In this document: positions 1 to 7,841 of the stretch, in pieces
How positions within the stretch are numbered: position 1 is the stretch's first letter
How the letters are laid out: every line of letters begins with the position of its first letter
Assembly: GCA_964584995.1 (NCBI GenBank)
Contig: CAZPCA010000020.1
Coordinates: 1-27,361 of the forward strand
Direction of reading: 5' to 3'
DNA: 27,361 nucleotides
From: JAJTFW01 sp964584995
GTDB taxonomy: Bacteria; Bacteroidota; Bacteroidia; AKYH767-A; OLB10
Program-made: the position numbers and the translations under genes
The notes under the pieces: generated by a model
What the model was told of the DNA's origin: nothing
Database searches by the model: none
Seen by the model: the letters and a program-made list of their open reading frames with translations, nothing else

Positions 1-399
1 TGCGACGGTGCTACCGACGAAGACGCTACCTTCCTGAACTACTATGTGGATGCGGATGGTGACGGTTTCGGTACCGGTACTGCTACATCCTCTTGTTCTG
101 CTATTGCCGGTTCTGCAACTGCAAACGGTGATTGTAATGATGCGGATGCTTCAGTGAATCCTGGTGTGACTTCAGATTTGTGTAACAACGTTGACAACGA
201 CTGCGACGGTGCTACCGACGAAGACGCTACCTTCCTGAACTATTATGTGGATGCAGATGCTGACGGTTACGGTACCGGTACTGCTACTTCTTCTTGCTCC
301 GTTATTGCCGGTTCTTCTACTGCCGCAGGTGATTGCAACGACGCTAATGCGGATATCAATCCGGGTGAAGTGGAAGTATGTAATGGTGTAGACGACGAT
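1..399 (+). repeat. Tandem in-gene repeat, units of 201 and 198 bp
   Basis: Two near-identical coding units lie head to tail: 1-201 and 202-399. The first 41 bases of each are identical (starting TGCGACGGTGCTACCGACGA), and the units then diverge gradually. The second unit is one codon shorter near its end. Two more degenerate units follow to about nt 720. This is the DNA form of the MopE protein repeat, and because the window starts exactly at a repeat boundary more units probably lie upstream. Confidence 0.85.
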
Positions 400-2073
400 T
401 GTGCCGGTGGCGTTGACAACGGCCTCACTTTCGTGACTTACTACCAGGATACTGATCAGGACGGCTTCGGTAATGCAGCTGTTTCTCAGACCACTTGTAA
501 CGGTGCACCTGCAGGATACATCACCGACAACACCGATTGCAACGATGCGCAGATTCTCTATGCAGATACCGACGGTGACGGTTTCGGAGCCGGTGCTCCA
601 GCTGCTTGCGGTGTGACTTCAAGTACTGACTGTGACAATTCAGTGGCTACCACCTTCCCTGGTGCCCTGGAGATCTGTAACAGCGTGGACGATAACTGTA
701 ACAACCTCGTGGACGACAACACTCCGCTCATTGCTACGCCTGCTGCCATCCTCGGAACAGCCAATGCCTGTCTCCCTGCAGTTGCCGGCACAGCTACCTT
801 CAGTGTAGCAGCCATTCCTTACGCTACCACTTATGTATGGACAGTTCCTACCGGTCTGACCATCACTGCTGGTCAGGGTACTTCTACCATCACGGTAAGC
901 TATATCGCTGCTGCCATCGAGGCGGGTATCACTGGTCAGATTTGCGTGTATGCGGCCAACAACTGCCGTCAGGGTGCAACAACCTGCCAGAACATCAGCT
1001 TCCAGAATACTGCTCCTTTGACTCCTGGTGCCATCTCCGGTAACGGTAAGGTTTGTCCGGGTGAAGTGCTGACCTACTCTGTAGCTTCACAGGCCCGTGC
1101 TACTTCTTACACATGGACTGTAGCTACCGGTATGACCATCCAGAGCGGTCAGGGTACCAACCTCATCACTGTAGCGGTAGGTGCAGGATTCACCGGTGGT
1201 AACATCAGTGTAGCCGGCAGCAACGTATGCGGTACTTCTCCGCTGCGTACCCGCTCCATTACGCTGAATCCGACAACCACTCCTGGTATAATTGCGGGAG
1301 CCATCAACGGTTTGTGCAATACTAACGGTAATGTATACTCTATCACCCCTGTCTCCAATGCTACAAGCTACAATTGGACCATCAGTACAGGTACTGGATC
1401 TGTAGCCATCGCCAGTGGTCAGGGTACTACCAGTATCGCTGTCAACTATGGTGTGGCAACAGGAACCAGAACAATTTCCGTCCAGGCCGTGAACCTCTGC
1501 GGAAGCAGCGCTGCCCGTACATTGACCGTGAGAGGTGCGCCCCCACAACCGGGTACCATCACTGGTCTGACTTCTGTGTGCAGAACCTCTGTTCAGCCGT
1601 ACTCCGTGGCTACTGTTACCGGTGCTTCCTCTTACAACTGGATCGTTACTTCTGCCGGTGCTGTGACTGCAGGTCAGGGTACCAAGAACGCCGCCATCAC
1701 TTGGAACACCGCTGCAACAGCGCAGCAGGTGGCTGTGAATGCCACCAATGCCTGCGGAACCAGTGCTAACAGGGCGCTTACCGGAATTGCGGTTACGAAT
1801 TGCGTACGTACAAGCGATCTGGCCAATGCCATGGCGGTATATCCGAATCCTGCTAACGACTTCGTGAACGTTGAGTTCAATGCCGAGCAGGCCGCTGACT
1901 ATCGTCTGCGTCTTACCGACATGAGCGGTCGTCTGGTATTCGCTCAGGAGTCCGCTTCTGACGAAGGCCTGAACAAGGTGCAGATCGCTACCGGTAACCT
2001 CGAAAGCGGTATCTACATGGTGACACTGGAATTCAACGGTGTTCAGCAGGTTACCCGCCTCGTGGTCAACTGA
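1..2073 (+). CDS. MopE-repeat / PKD-like secreted protein with T9SS sorting domain, 5'-truncated
   Basis: The frame is open from base 1 and ends at TGA 2071-2073, so only the C-terminal 690 residues are present. In order it holds about four MopE-type metal-binding repeats (nt 1 to about 720; signatures GDCNDAN, PGEVEVCNG, VDNDCDG, DADGDGFG), then four PKD-like/Ig-like modules of about 85 residues (nt about 730-1800; each with a ..SYxWTVxTG...GQGT.. core and a Cys-containing final strand), then a type A T9SS C-terminal sorting domain (nt about 1836-2070; VYPNPANDFVNVEF ... GIYMVTL ... RLVVN). Known of these families: MopE repeats bind metal, and the CTD directs export through the type IX system and attachment at or release from the cell surface. 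I infer a large surface or extracellular adhesin-like protein. Codons are strongly skewed to GGT, GCT, ACC, AAC and GAC, more so than in the genes that follow, which suggests high expression. The N-terminus and signal peptide lie outside the window. Confidence 0.9.
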   Translation, partial: CDGATDEDATFLNYYVDADGDGFGTGTATSSCSAIAGSATANGDCNDADASVNPGVTSDLCNNVDNDCDGATDEDATFLNYYVDADADGYGTGTATSSCSVIAGSSTAAGDCNDANADINPGEVEVCNGVDDDCAGGVDNGLTFVTYYQDTDQDGFGNAAVSQTTCNGAPAGYITDNTDCNDAQILYADTDGDGFGAGAPAACGVTSSTDCDNSVATTFPGALEICNSVDDNCNNLVDDNTPLIATPAAILGTANACLPAVAGTATFSVAAIPYATTYVWTVPTGLTITAGQGTSTITVSYIAAAIEAGITGQICVYAANNCRQGATTCQNISFQNTAPLTPGAISGNGKVCPGEVLTYSVASQARATSYTWTVATGMTIQSGQGTNLITVAVGAGFTGGNISVAGSNVCGTSPLRTRSITLNPTTTPGIIAGAINGLCNTNGNVYSITPVSNATSYNWTISTGTGSVAIASGQGTTSIAVNYGVATGTRTISVQAVNLCGSSAARTLTVRGAPPQPGTITGLTSVCRTSVQPYSVATVTGASSYNWIVTSAGAVTAGQGTKNAAITWNTAATAQQVAVNATNACGTSANRALTGIAVTNCVRTSDLANAMAVYPNPANDFVNVEFNAEQAADYRLRLTDMSGRLVFAQESASDEGLNKVQIATGNLESGIYMVTLEFNGVQQVTRLVVN

Positions 2074-2095
2074 TCGAAATCAATTGAATGATAAG

Positions 2096-2128
2096 GAGGC
2101 TGTTCCAACCGGAGCAGCCTCTTTTTTT
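2096..2128 (+). terminator. Rho-independent terminator
   Basis: An 11-bp stem (GAGGCTGTTCC with GGAGCAGCCTC, one G:U pair) closes a 4-nt loop and is followed by seven T. It begins 23 bases after the stop codon of the MopE/T9SS gene and should end that transcript. The following 135 bases up to the M36 gene are AT-rich, and I see no clear TAnnTTTG box in them. Confidence 0.9.
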
Positions 2129-2263
2129 GTCCGTTTGCCCGTGTTTTTATTTACCGTGTAAGATTTTTGGATTTGTGTACGATTGCTCCGGTTTGTTTTT
2201 CGTAAATTACCGTTCCTTTTGTTGCGTGTAGAGGTGGTTTAGTCAAATTGAGAACTCCGTAGC

Positions 2264-5200
2264 ATGAAAAAAAAACCCATCCTTCGCTGCTGCTTGTACA
2301 CCTTTCTGGTAGTGTGTGCATTGAATGTCTCATCCGTGAACGGACAGGAACTCCCCGCTGCTGTGCGGAATCTCCTGAAGGAGCAGTCGGGTGTAGAGTA
2401 TGGAAACGCTGCTGCAGAAAGTTATATCCTTTCCTCTGCCAATGTCAGTACGTCCGGTGGAGTCAGTTACTATTACCTCCAACAGACCTGGAAGGGGATT
2501 CCTGTTTTCAACGCGATTTGTCCTGTTGCCGTGAGTGGTGCCAAGGTATATTCCTTGCGCTCTCCTTTTGTCGATAAGCTCTCCGCCAGGGTCAATTCCG
2601 ATCAGCCCTCCATTCCTGCTGTGCAGGCACTCACCGCTGCCTTTACGCATCTTGAATTACCGGTCACTGCACCCGTTCAGCCGGTAAGGGTACGCAACAA
2701 CGGTCAGCATCAGGAATTCGACCTTCCGGCGCTTCTTTCCTCTCCTGCCAAAGCCGACCTGGTCTATGTGCTGACCGGAAAAGGCGTGAAGCTGGCATGG
2801 AACATCAACCTTGATCTGAAGACCGGTCAGCATTGGTGGAATGTCCGAATCGACGCACAAAACGGACAGTACATCGAAAAAAACGATTGGGTGGTATCCT
2901 GTTCCTTTGATGCGCCCCACGATCACAGCGTACACACAGAAGTGGAAGCCATGGTGCCGGTTCCACAACCCATGCCCGGTAGCGGTACGGCACAATACAA
3001 TGTGTTTCCGCTCCCTGTGGAAAGTCCTATACATGGCGCACGGCTTTTGCTCAACGACCCCTCTGAGCCGCTTCCCTCGCCCTACGGCTGGCACGACACC
3101 AACGGCGCTTCCGGTGCGGAATACAACATTACACGTGGCAATAATGTCTACGCCTATGAAGACGCGGACAACAACAATCTTCCCGGATTTTCGCCAGATG
3201 GCGGATCGCTACAGGTGTTCAACCATCCCTTCAGTATCGATTCTTCCACCACCTATAACCGCAATGCGTCCATCACGAACCTGTTTTACATGAACAACAT
3301 GATGCACGATGTGCTGTATTCAGCGGGATTCAACGAAGCGGCCGGCAATTTCCAGGAGAACAATTACGGTAACGGAGGCCTGGGCAACGATTACGTGAAT
3401 GCAGAAGCACTCGACGGGGGAGGAACCAATAACGCCAATTTTGCGACGCCCGACGACGGCTCCAATCCTCGTATGCAAATGTACCTATGGAACGGTGGTA
3501 GCCAGACCAATTGTACGTTTCTCAACGTGAACGCACCGGCAGCTATTTCAGGTCTCAAATCGATTGCGTTGGCATCCTACAATCCGAACCAGGCATTCAA
3601 TATCACCGCCAATCTTGTGCTGGTACAAGACGGCGTGGGCACCAGCAGCGATGGTTGTAGCGCGCTCACAAACGCCGCTGCCGTCGCAGGAAAGATCGCT
3701 GTCGTGGACCGTGGCACTTGCTCCTTCTACATCAAAACCCAGTTCGCACAGCAGGCAGGAGCGGTAGCGGTCATCATAGCCAACAATGTATCCGGCTCCA
3801 CTCCGCCGGCGATGTCAGGTACGCCCACGCTTCCGATCACCATTCCGACGGTATCTGTGACCCAGGCCGATGGCAATGCCATCAAAACGCAACTCGCTTT
3901 GCCCACTACGGTGAATGCGACCCTGAGCATTTGTCTTCCTCCGCCACCCCGCGATGGGTCCTTCGACAACGGCATCATCGCTCACGAATACGGACATGGG
4001 GTGTCGAACCGACTGACGGGCGGTCCAGCAGCTTCCAGTTGCCTGGCCAATGCCGAGCAGGGTGGGGAAGGCTGGAGCGACTGGCTGGCACTCATCACCA
4101 CCATAGAGCCCGGTGATTCGGGTGCCATGCCGCGTGGGATAGGAACCTTTGCCATTTACCAGCCTGTAACGGGACTGGGTATCCGCCGTTATCCCTACAG
4201 TACCAATATGAGCATCAATCCGCAGACGTACGCGGATCTTGGAAGCAGCACCGGGCCTCACCCTCGGGGCGAAATATGGTGCGATGCTATCTGGGACATG
4301 ACCTGGTTCCTCATCCGTGATTTCGGTTTCAATCCGAACCTTTACACCGGAACGGCCGGAAACAACATCGCTTTGCGTCTGGTGCTGGAGGGCATGAAAT
4401 TACAACCTTGTAGTCCGGGTTATATCGATGCGCGCAATGCGATTCTGCTGGCAGACGATATCCTGTACGGAAGTGCCCACCGTTGTCAGATATGGGAAGC
4501 TTTTGCGCGTCGTGGCATGGGCTACAATGCCGCGCAGGGAAGTTCGGGTGCAGTAGGCGATGAAACGGTCGATTTCACCTATCCTCCTTTCTGCCTGACA
4601 CCCACGGCTCCTCCGGTGGCCGACTTCAATGCAGCACAGACGACTGCTTCCTGTCCTGCTTCCATACAGTTTAACGATGCGTCCACCAGCACTCCTCAGT
4701 CCTGGTTGTGGAATTTCGGCGATGGACAAACATCCTCACAGCAAAACCCGACTCACGTGTACGCACAGCCTGGAACCTACACGGTGAAGCTCAGGGTGAG
4801 CAACACACTGGGTGTCGATTCAGTGCAGAAGGCAGGTTACATCACCGTGAGTTCGTTCACCCTGAATGTCACCGCTGCACCTGCACCGCTCTGCGCCGGT
4901 GATTCGGTGCAATTATCGGTGGTTCCTGCCGGGAATAATGCCATATCCGGATATGTCCAAACAGCCATTCCGTATGCTCCTCAGTCCTTCACGGGAACCA
5001 CGGTGAGTCTTGGCGATGATGCGGTAAGTACTGCCTTGCCCATCGGCTTCCCTTTCAATTACTACGGGAATGTATACAGCAATTTTTATATATCATCCAA
5101 CGGATTCATCGGTTTCTCGGCGGGTATGGCGAACGGATGCTGTACCGGACAGCTGCTCCCCTCGGGCAGTGCACCGAACAACCTGATCGCCTTTGCATGG

Positions 5201-6013
5201 AACGACCTGAATCCATCTGCCAATGCGAGTGTCATCAGCTATGCCACTTTAGGCAGTTCACCCAACCGCGTCCTAGCTGTGCGCTACAGCACGAATCATT
5301 ATAACGGTACAGCCTATCCGATGCGTGGGCAGATCCTGCTGTATGAAGGCAGTAATGTAGTTGAAATACACAGTGAAGTGGTGACGCAGGTCCCCGGGCA
5401 GGTGACCACACAGGGCATGGAGAACCTGAACGGCACCTCGGCTGTTTTCGCATCCGGCCGGAATGCCGCCGTGTTCGGACTGAGCAACGATGCCCTGCGC
5501 TTCAGCCCCTTCACCAACTACGCGTATAACTGGATCCCCGCCACCGGTATGAATGGAAGCACTACGGCCACACCCAAAGCCAAACCCGCTTTTGATGAGA
5601 ATTACCAGGTGGTGGTGACGGCACCCAACGGTTGCACAGCTGCAGCGCCCCTCAGTGTGGACGTGGTACTCTGCGCAAGCGCTGCTACAGTCAACCTAAG
5701 GGCCTATATTCAGGGGTATATGAACGGACCGGCGACTATGAGTGCTCTGCTCTTCAACAACGGTCTGAGTAGCGATCCGCAGGCCTGTGACTCCATCACA
5801 GTGGAGTTAAGAAGCCCTGCGAATCCTTCCCTGGTACAATTTTCCAGTTCCACATTGCTTAGTACCGGCGGTTCGGCTACGGCCTCCTTTCCGCCTGCCG
5901 TCTATGGGAGTACATATTACCTCGTAGTGAGATCGCGGAACGGAGTCGAGACATGGTCCAAATGGCCCGTACAATTAGGGGCTGTCTCGGTTTTTGATAT
6001 GACCGCTCCCTGA
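2264..6013 (+). CDS. M36 (fungalysin-like) zinc metalloprotease with PA and PKD domains
   Basis: A 1249-residue exported protease. ATG 2264 gives a clear signal peptide (MKKKP basic start, hydrophobic core, about 28 residues ending SVNGQ). Domains in order: FTP-type propeptide (about 37-105), M36 catalytic domain with HEYGH at 574-578 and the third zinc ligand in GEGWSD (E602), a PA domain inserted ahead of the HEXXH (about 445-545, with DRGTCSF), a PKD domain (about 783-863, WNFGDG), then a galectin/MAM-like beta region (about 885-1100). M36 enzymes are secreted zinc endopeptidases made as zymogens, so this one probably degrades extracellular protein. The C-terminus has no T9SS sorting domain. 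It ends at FDMTAP in the middle of a module (NLRAYIQGYM ... YYLVVRSRNGVETWSKWPV) that in related Bacteroidota proteins I recall as continuing into a dockerin-like tail. It stands alone behind a terminator. Confidence 0.93.
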   Translation: MKKKPILRCCLYTFLVVCALNVSSVNGQELPAAVRNLLKEQSGVEYGNAAAESYILSSANVSTSGGVSYYYLQQTWKGIPVFNAICPVAVSGAKVYSLRSPFVDKLSARVNSDQPSIPAVQALTAAFTHLELPVTAPVQPVRVRNNGQHQEFDLPALLSSPAKADLVYVLTGKGVKLAWNINLDLKTGQHWWNVRIDAQNGQYIEKNDWVVSCSFDAPHDHSVHTEVEAMVPVPQPMPGSGTAQYNVFPLPVESPIHGARLLLNDPSEPLPSPYGWHDTNGASGAEYNITRGNNVYAYEDADNNNLPGFSPDGGSLQVFNHPFSIDSSTTYNRNASITNLFYMNNMMHDVLYSAGFNEAAGNFQENNYGNGGLGNDYVNAEALDGGGTNNANFATPDDGSNPRMQMYLWNGGSQTNCTFLNVNAPAAISGLKSIALASYNPNQAFNITANLVLVQDGVGTSSDGCSALTNAAAVAGKIAVVDRGTCSFYIKTQFAQQAGAVAVIIANNVSGSTPPAMSGTPTLPITIPTVSVTQADGNAIKTQLALPTTVNATLSICLPPPPRDGSFDNGIIAHEYGHGVSNRLTGGPAASSCLANAEQGGEGWSDWLALITTIEPGDSGAMPRGIGTFAIYQPVTGLGIRRYPYSTNMSINPQTYADLGSSTGPHPRGEIWCDAIWDMTWFLIRDFGFNPNLYTGTAGNNIALRLVLEGMKLQPCSPGYIDARNAILLADDILYGSAHRCQIWEAFARRGMGYNAAQGSSGAVGDETVDFTYPPFCLTPTAPPVADFNAAQTTASCPASIQFNDASTSTPQSWLWNFGDGQTSSQQNPTHVYAQPGTYTVKLRVSNTLGVDSVQKAGYITVSSFTLNVTAAPAPLCAGDSVQLSVVPAGNNAISGYVQTAIPYAPQSFTGTTVSLGDDAVSTALPIGFPFNYYGNVYSNFYISSNGFIGFSAGMANGCCTGQLLPSGSAPNNLIAFAWNDLNPSANASVISYATLGSSPNRVLAVRYSTNHYNGTAYPMRGQILLYEGSNVVEIHSEVVTQVPGQVTTQGMENLNGTSAVFASGRNAAVFGLSNDALRFSPFTNYAYNWIPATGMNGSTTATPKAKPAFDENYQVVVTAPNGCTAAAPLSVDVVLCASAATVNLRAYIQGYMNGPATMSALLFNNGLSSDPQACDSITVELRSPANPSLVQFSSSTLLSTGGSATASFPPAVYGSTYYLVVRSRNGVETWSKWPVQLGAVSVFDMTAP

Positions 6014-6067
6014 TCAGGGTTAAAGTTTTAATAGTACTGTATTCATCTTTCCGAAAAGTACCGGCTG

Positions 6068-6075
6068 CATATTTG
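6068..6075 (+). promoter_or_regulatory. Candidate -7 promoter element (CATATTTG)
   Basis: CATATTTG matches the Bacteroidota -7 consensus TAnnTTTG at all but one position and sits 14 bases before the ATG of the small zinc-ribbon ORF. The same ATATTTGC core precedes the genes at 16303 and 21247. No convincing -33 box is visible. Confidence 0.45.
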
Positions 6076-6089
6076 CACTGCGAAAGTTT

Positions 6090-6287
6090 ATGTCCTTGCA
6101 GCGAGTAGTGTTCTGTCCGCGGTGTGGTAATGCCATGGATGCCGCAGGAGCGAAGGGGGATACGCGGAACCGGAGGCGGTGGCGAATGCGCATCTTCGAG
6201 AAGTTGCCGTACATCTGTTATGCCTGCCGGTTTGAAAAATCGGTGATCAGACCTTCCGGAAACAGCATGAAAGTCCTGAAAAAATGA
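6090..6287 (+). CDS. Small putative zinc-ribbon protein (65 aa)
   Basis: A short ORF in the gap between the M36 protease and a bidirectional terminator. It carries two CxxC knuckles (CPRCGN at residues 9-14 and CYAC at about 43-46), the usual layout of a zinc ribbon, with a very basic stretch between them (RNRRRWRMR). That suggests nucleic-acid or protein binding, but I do not recognise a named family. Support for it being real: a promoter-like CATATTTG box 14 bases upstream, a terminator 24 bases downstream, and no better ORF in this interval (the opposite-strand 64-residue frame has no recognisable features). It could still be spurious. Confidence 0.55.
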   Translation: MSLQRVVFCPRCGNAMDAAGAKGDTRNRRRWRMRIFEKLPYICYACRFEKSVIRPSGNSMKVLKK

Positions 6288-6310
6288 TTGATTAGATTAG
6301 ATTGGAGTAC

Positions 6311-6342
6311 AAAAAAACCTGCCCGGAAGAGCAGGTTTTTTT
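6311..6342. terminator. Bidirectional terminator between convergent genes
   Basis: AAAAAAACCTGC and GCAGGTTTTTTT form a perfect 12-bp inverted repeat around an 8-nt loop. The A-tract on one side and T-tract on the other make it work in both directions, serving the zinc-ribbon ORF (+) and the lamin-tail T9SS gene (-), whose stop codon is 19 bases away. Confidence 0.92.
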
Positions 6343-6360
6343 GCTTTGTAAATCGTACGA

Positions 6361-7275
6361 TTATTTGCGGATGACCAAGCGTTGGGTGTACTGAGTACTG
6401 CCTGCGCTGATCTTTACGATGTAGACTCCGTTTTGCAGGTCTGTAAGGTCCATTTGTCCAGTACCTGCCTGGTTTCTCACGATAGTACGGAACACTTCGT
6501 TGCCCAGGATATTCAAAACGCTGGCGTTGACTTCACGGGCATTGATTTTTTTCAGGTCGATGTTAACCATGCCGCGGGAAGGATTCGGGTAAACAGCGAG
6601 GCTTGCTTTTGCTTCCACCGAGAAAATGCTGCTGGGGGCATTGCAGTTCTGGTCGGTGTTGCTGTTGGCAGTACCGGGAGTAGCGCAGGCGCGGCGGAAA
6701 TCCGTAGCATTGTTGTTGGAATCGTTTCCATCGGGGAAGCGGGAAATACTGAGGTAACGGCCGGCGATGGAATCGGTCACCAGGGTGTCGCTGTCTGTTG
6801 TCGGCAGACCTGTTCCTTCCACGTAGGGCGCTATGCAATCACCTTCGTAACTGACAACGTCCACGATGGCAGAAGTCTGGTTGTTGCGGATAGCGATTGC
6901 ATCGGGGGAACCGGTGGTAGTTCCGGAGCCGCCGTTCTGGATCATATTGGTAATGGCCGTAGGATCCGCAAGGTTGCAAAGGGGTACTTTGCCGGAACCG
7001 CTGCAGATGACAAAAAATGCACCTGGAGAGAGCGTCTGTGCAGGTAGTGGGAAGGAGTCGTACACGGAATTGCTGGTAGAACTGCCGTTGAACAGTAATA
7101 CGGTGTAGTCACCAAGATTCACCGATGAACTGCCACCGTTGTAGAGTTCAATGAATTCAGCACTGTCGATGGCCGGTTGGTCGTAATCCACTTCATTGAT
7201 GACCAACCCGGACTGAGCCATGGCAGTGAGGGTGGTCAGGAAAAGAAGAGCGATCAGGGAGTAGCATTTTTTCAT
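6361..7275 (-). CDS. Lamin-tail-domain (LTD) secreted protein with T9SS sorting domain
   Basis: A 304-residue exported protein. An in-frame ATG exists nine codons upstream (7302), but the ATG at 7275 gives a standard signal peptide (MKKCYSLIALLF ... TAMAQ) and lies 24 bases after a perfect TACCTTTG promoter box that the longer start would overlap. The mature part opens with the lamin-tail fold typical of Bacteroidota exoproteins (LVINEVDYDQP, EFIELYNGG, NLGDYTVLLFNG, about residues 22-190). A T9SS type A sorting domain follows (about 227-304; VYPNPSRGMVNIDL ... NGVYIVKI ... QRLVIRK). LTDs are found on surface and secreted proteins and nucleases; here there is no catalytic domain, so a surface or matrix role is the most that can be said. 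It is transcribed towards the bidirectional terminator. Confidence 0.88.
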   Translation of the reverse strand: MKKCYSLIALLFLTTLTAMAQSGLVINEVDYDQPAIDSAEFIELYNGGSSSVNLGDYTVLLFNGSSTSNSVYDSFPLPAQTLSPGAFFVICSGSGKVPLCNLADPTAITNMIQNGGSGTTTGSPDAIAIRNNQTSAIVDVVSYEGDCIAPYVEGTGLPTTDSDTLVTDSIAGRYLSISRFPDGNDSNNNATDFRRACATPGTANSNTDQNCNAPSSIFSVEAKASLAVYPNPSRGMVNIDLKKINAREVNASVLNILGNEVFRTIVRNQAGTGQMDLTDLQNGVYIVKISAGSTQYTQRLVIRK

Positions 7276-7299
7276 TCGCAATTGTTTTTTGGTTGGGCT

Positions 7300-7307
7300 C
7301 AAAGGTA
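7300..7307 (-). promoter_or_regulatory. -7 promoter element TACCTTTG for the LTD gene
   Basis: An exact match to TAnnTTTG on the minus strand, 24 bases upstream of ATG 7275. The -33 element would fall at or inside the N gap and cannot be checked. It also argues that the upstream in-frame ATG at 7302 is not the start. Confidence 0.65.
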
Positions 7308-7325
7308 AGGATTATTGGTTTTTGT

Positions 7326-7425
7326 NNNNNNNNNNNNNNNNNNNNNNNNNNNNNNNNNNNNNNNNNNNNNNNNNNNNNNNNNNNNNNNNNNNNNNNNNNN
7401 NNNNNNNNNNNNNNNNNNNNNNNNN
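7326..7425. other. Assembly gap (100 N)
   Basis: A run of exactly 100 N is the conventional placeholder for a scaffold join of unknown length. It removes the upstream promoter part of the LTD gene and the C-terminus of the unrecognised minus-strand gene on its right. Confidence 0.99.
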
Positions 7426-7622
7426 GCAGCGATTTTATCGATGCGGTTGCGTTTCACGTGGTACCAAAGCTGAATGTAATATCCGTTCATGAAGTAGAGG
7501 TTCACACGGTATTGGCTGTTTTGTCGTACAATCATAAAGGTGGCGTGGTGCCATACATGCCAGGCCTTTTCGTCAAAACTGAGGGCGTTGAAAATTTCTA
7601 CGGAGGGTACGTCTTTGATCAT
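7426..7622 (-). CDS. Unrecognised protein, 3' end lost in gap
   Basis: At least 65 residues from ATG 7622 are readable before the gap. The sequence is rich in aromatics and His (AWHVWHHATFMIV ... YRVNLYFMNGYY ... WYHVKRNRI) and alternates polar and hydrophobic residues in a way typical of beta strands. It resembles small single-domain proteins of unknown function in Bacteroidota, but I cannot name a family. The frame stays open for 30 codons upstream of the ATG to a TGA at 7713-7715, without any ATG, GTG or TTG start, yet that stretch (NTTEKIESRVHFALKQ) also looks coding. The true start may therefore be non-canonical or hidden by an indel in the six-base homopolymer at 7667-7672. Confidence 0.55.
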
Positions 7623-7743
7623 GGGAATATGTGCTTGCTTGAGTGCAAAATGTACCCGTGATTCAATTTTTTCCGTGGTGTTTTGGTCAACAGAACTCAG
7701 GACGGGGTAAAATCAGGGCCTTTTGTGGAGAACTCTGTAGCCG

Positions 7744-7806
7744 TGGTTAAAACCATATACCGTTCGCCGGGGTGTAAGCCATGGCGCTAAGCCATGGAGA
7801 ACCGGC
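7744..7806. repeat. REP-like cluster of inverted repeats
   Basis: The 219-base intergenic stretch between the unrecognised gene and the carboxyltransferase holds stacked palindromes. A small one at 7744-7755 is TGGTT-aa-AACCA. A perfect 7-bp stem at 7779-7797 is CCATGGC-gctaa-GCCATGG, and it is flanked by an outer stem GCCGG (7766-7770) with CCGGC (7802-7806), the latter followed by TTTT. The AAGCCATGG word occurs twice in direct orientation. This resembles REP elements mobilised by RAYT (IS200-like) transposases. The outer stem plus TTTT could also act as a terminator on the plus strand. Only one copy is visible here. Confidence 0.5.
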
Positions 7807-7841
7807 TTTTAAATACAGTATACGCGATTGAAAAGCAGCGC

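Noticed and set aside
1..400. Tandem repeats that might suggest a CRISPR array
   Set aside because: Units of about 200 bp are translated in one frame as MopE protein repeats, with no short direct repeats plus unique spacers.
7289..7661. Plus-strand ORFs spanning the first N gap
   Set aside because: They exist only because N codons are not stops; no coding features on either side.
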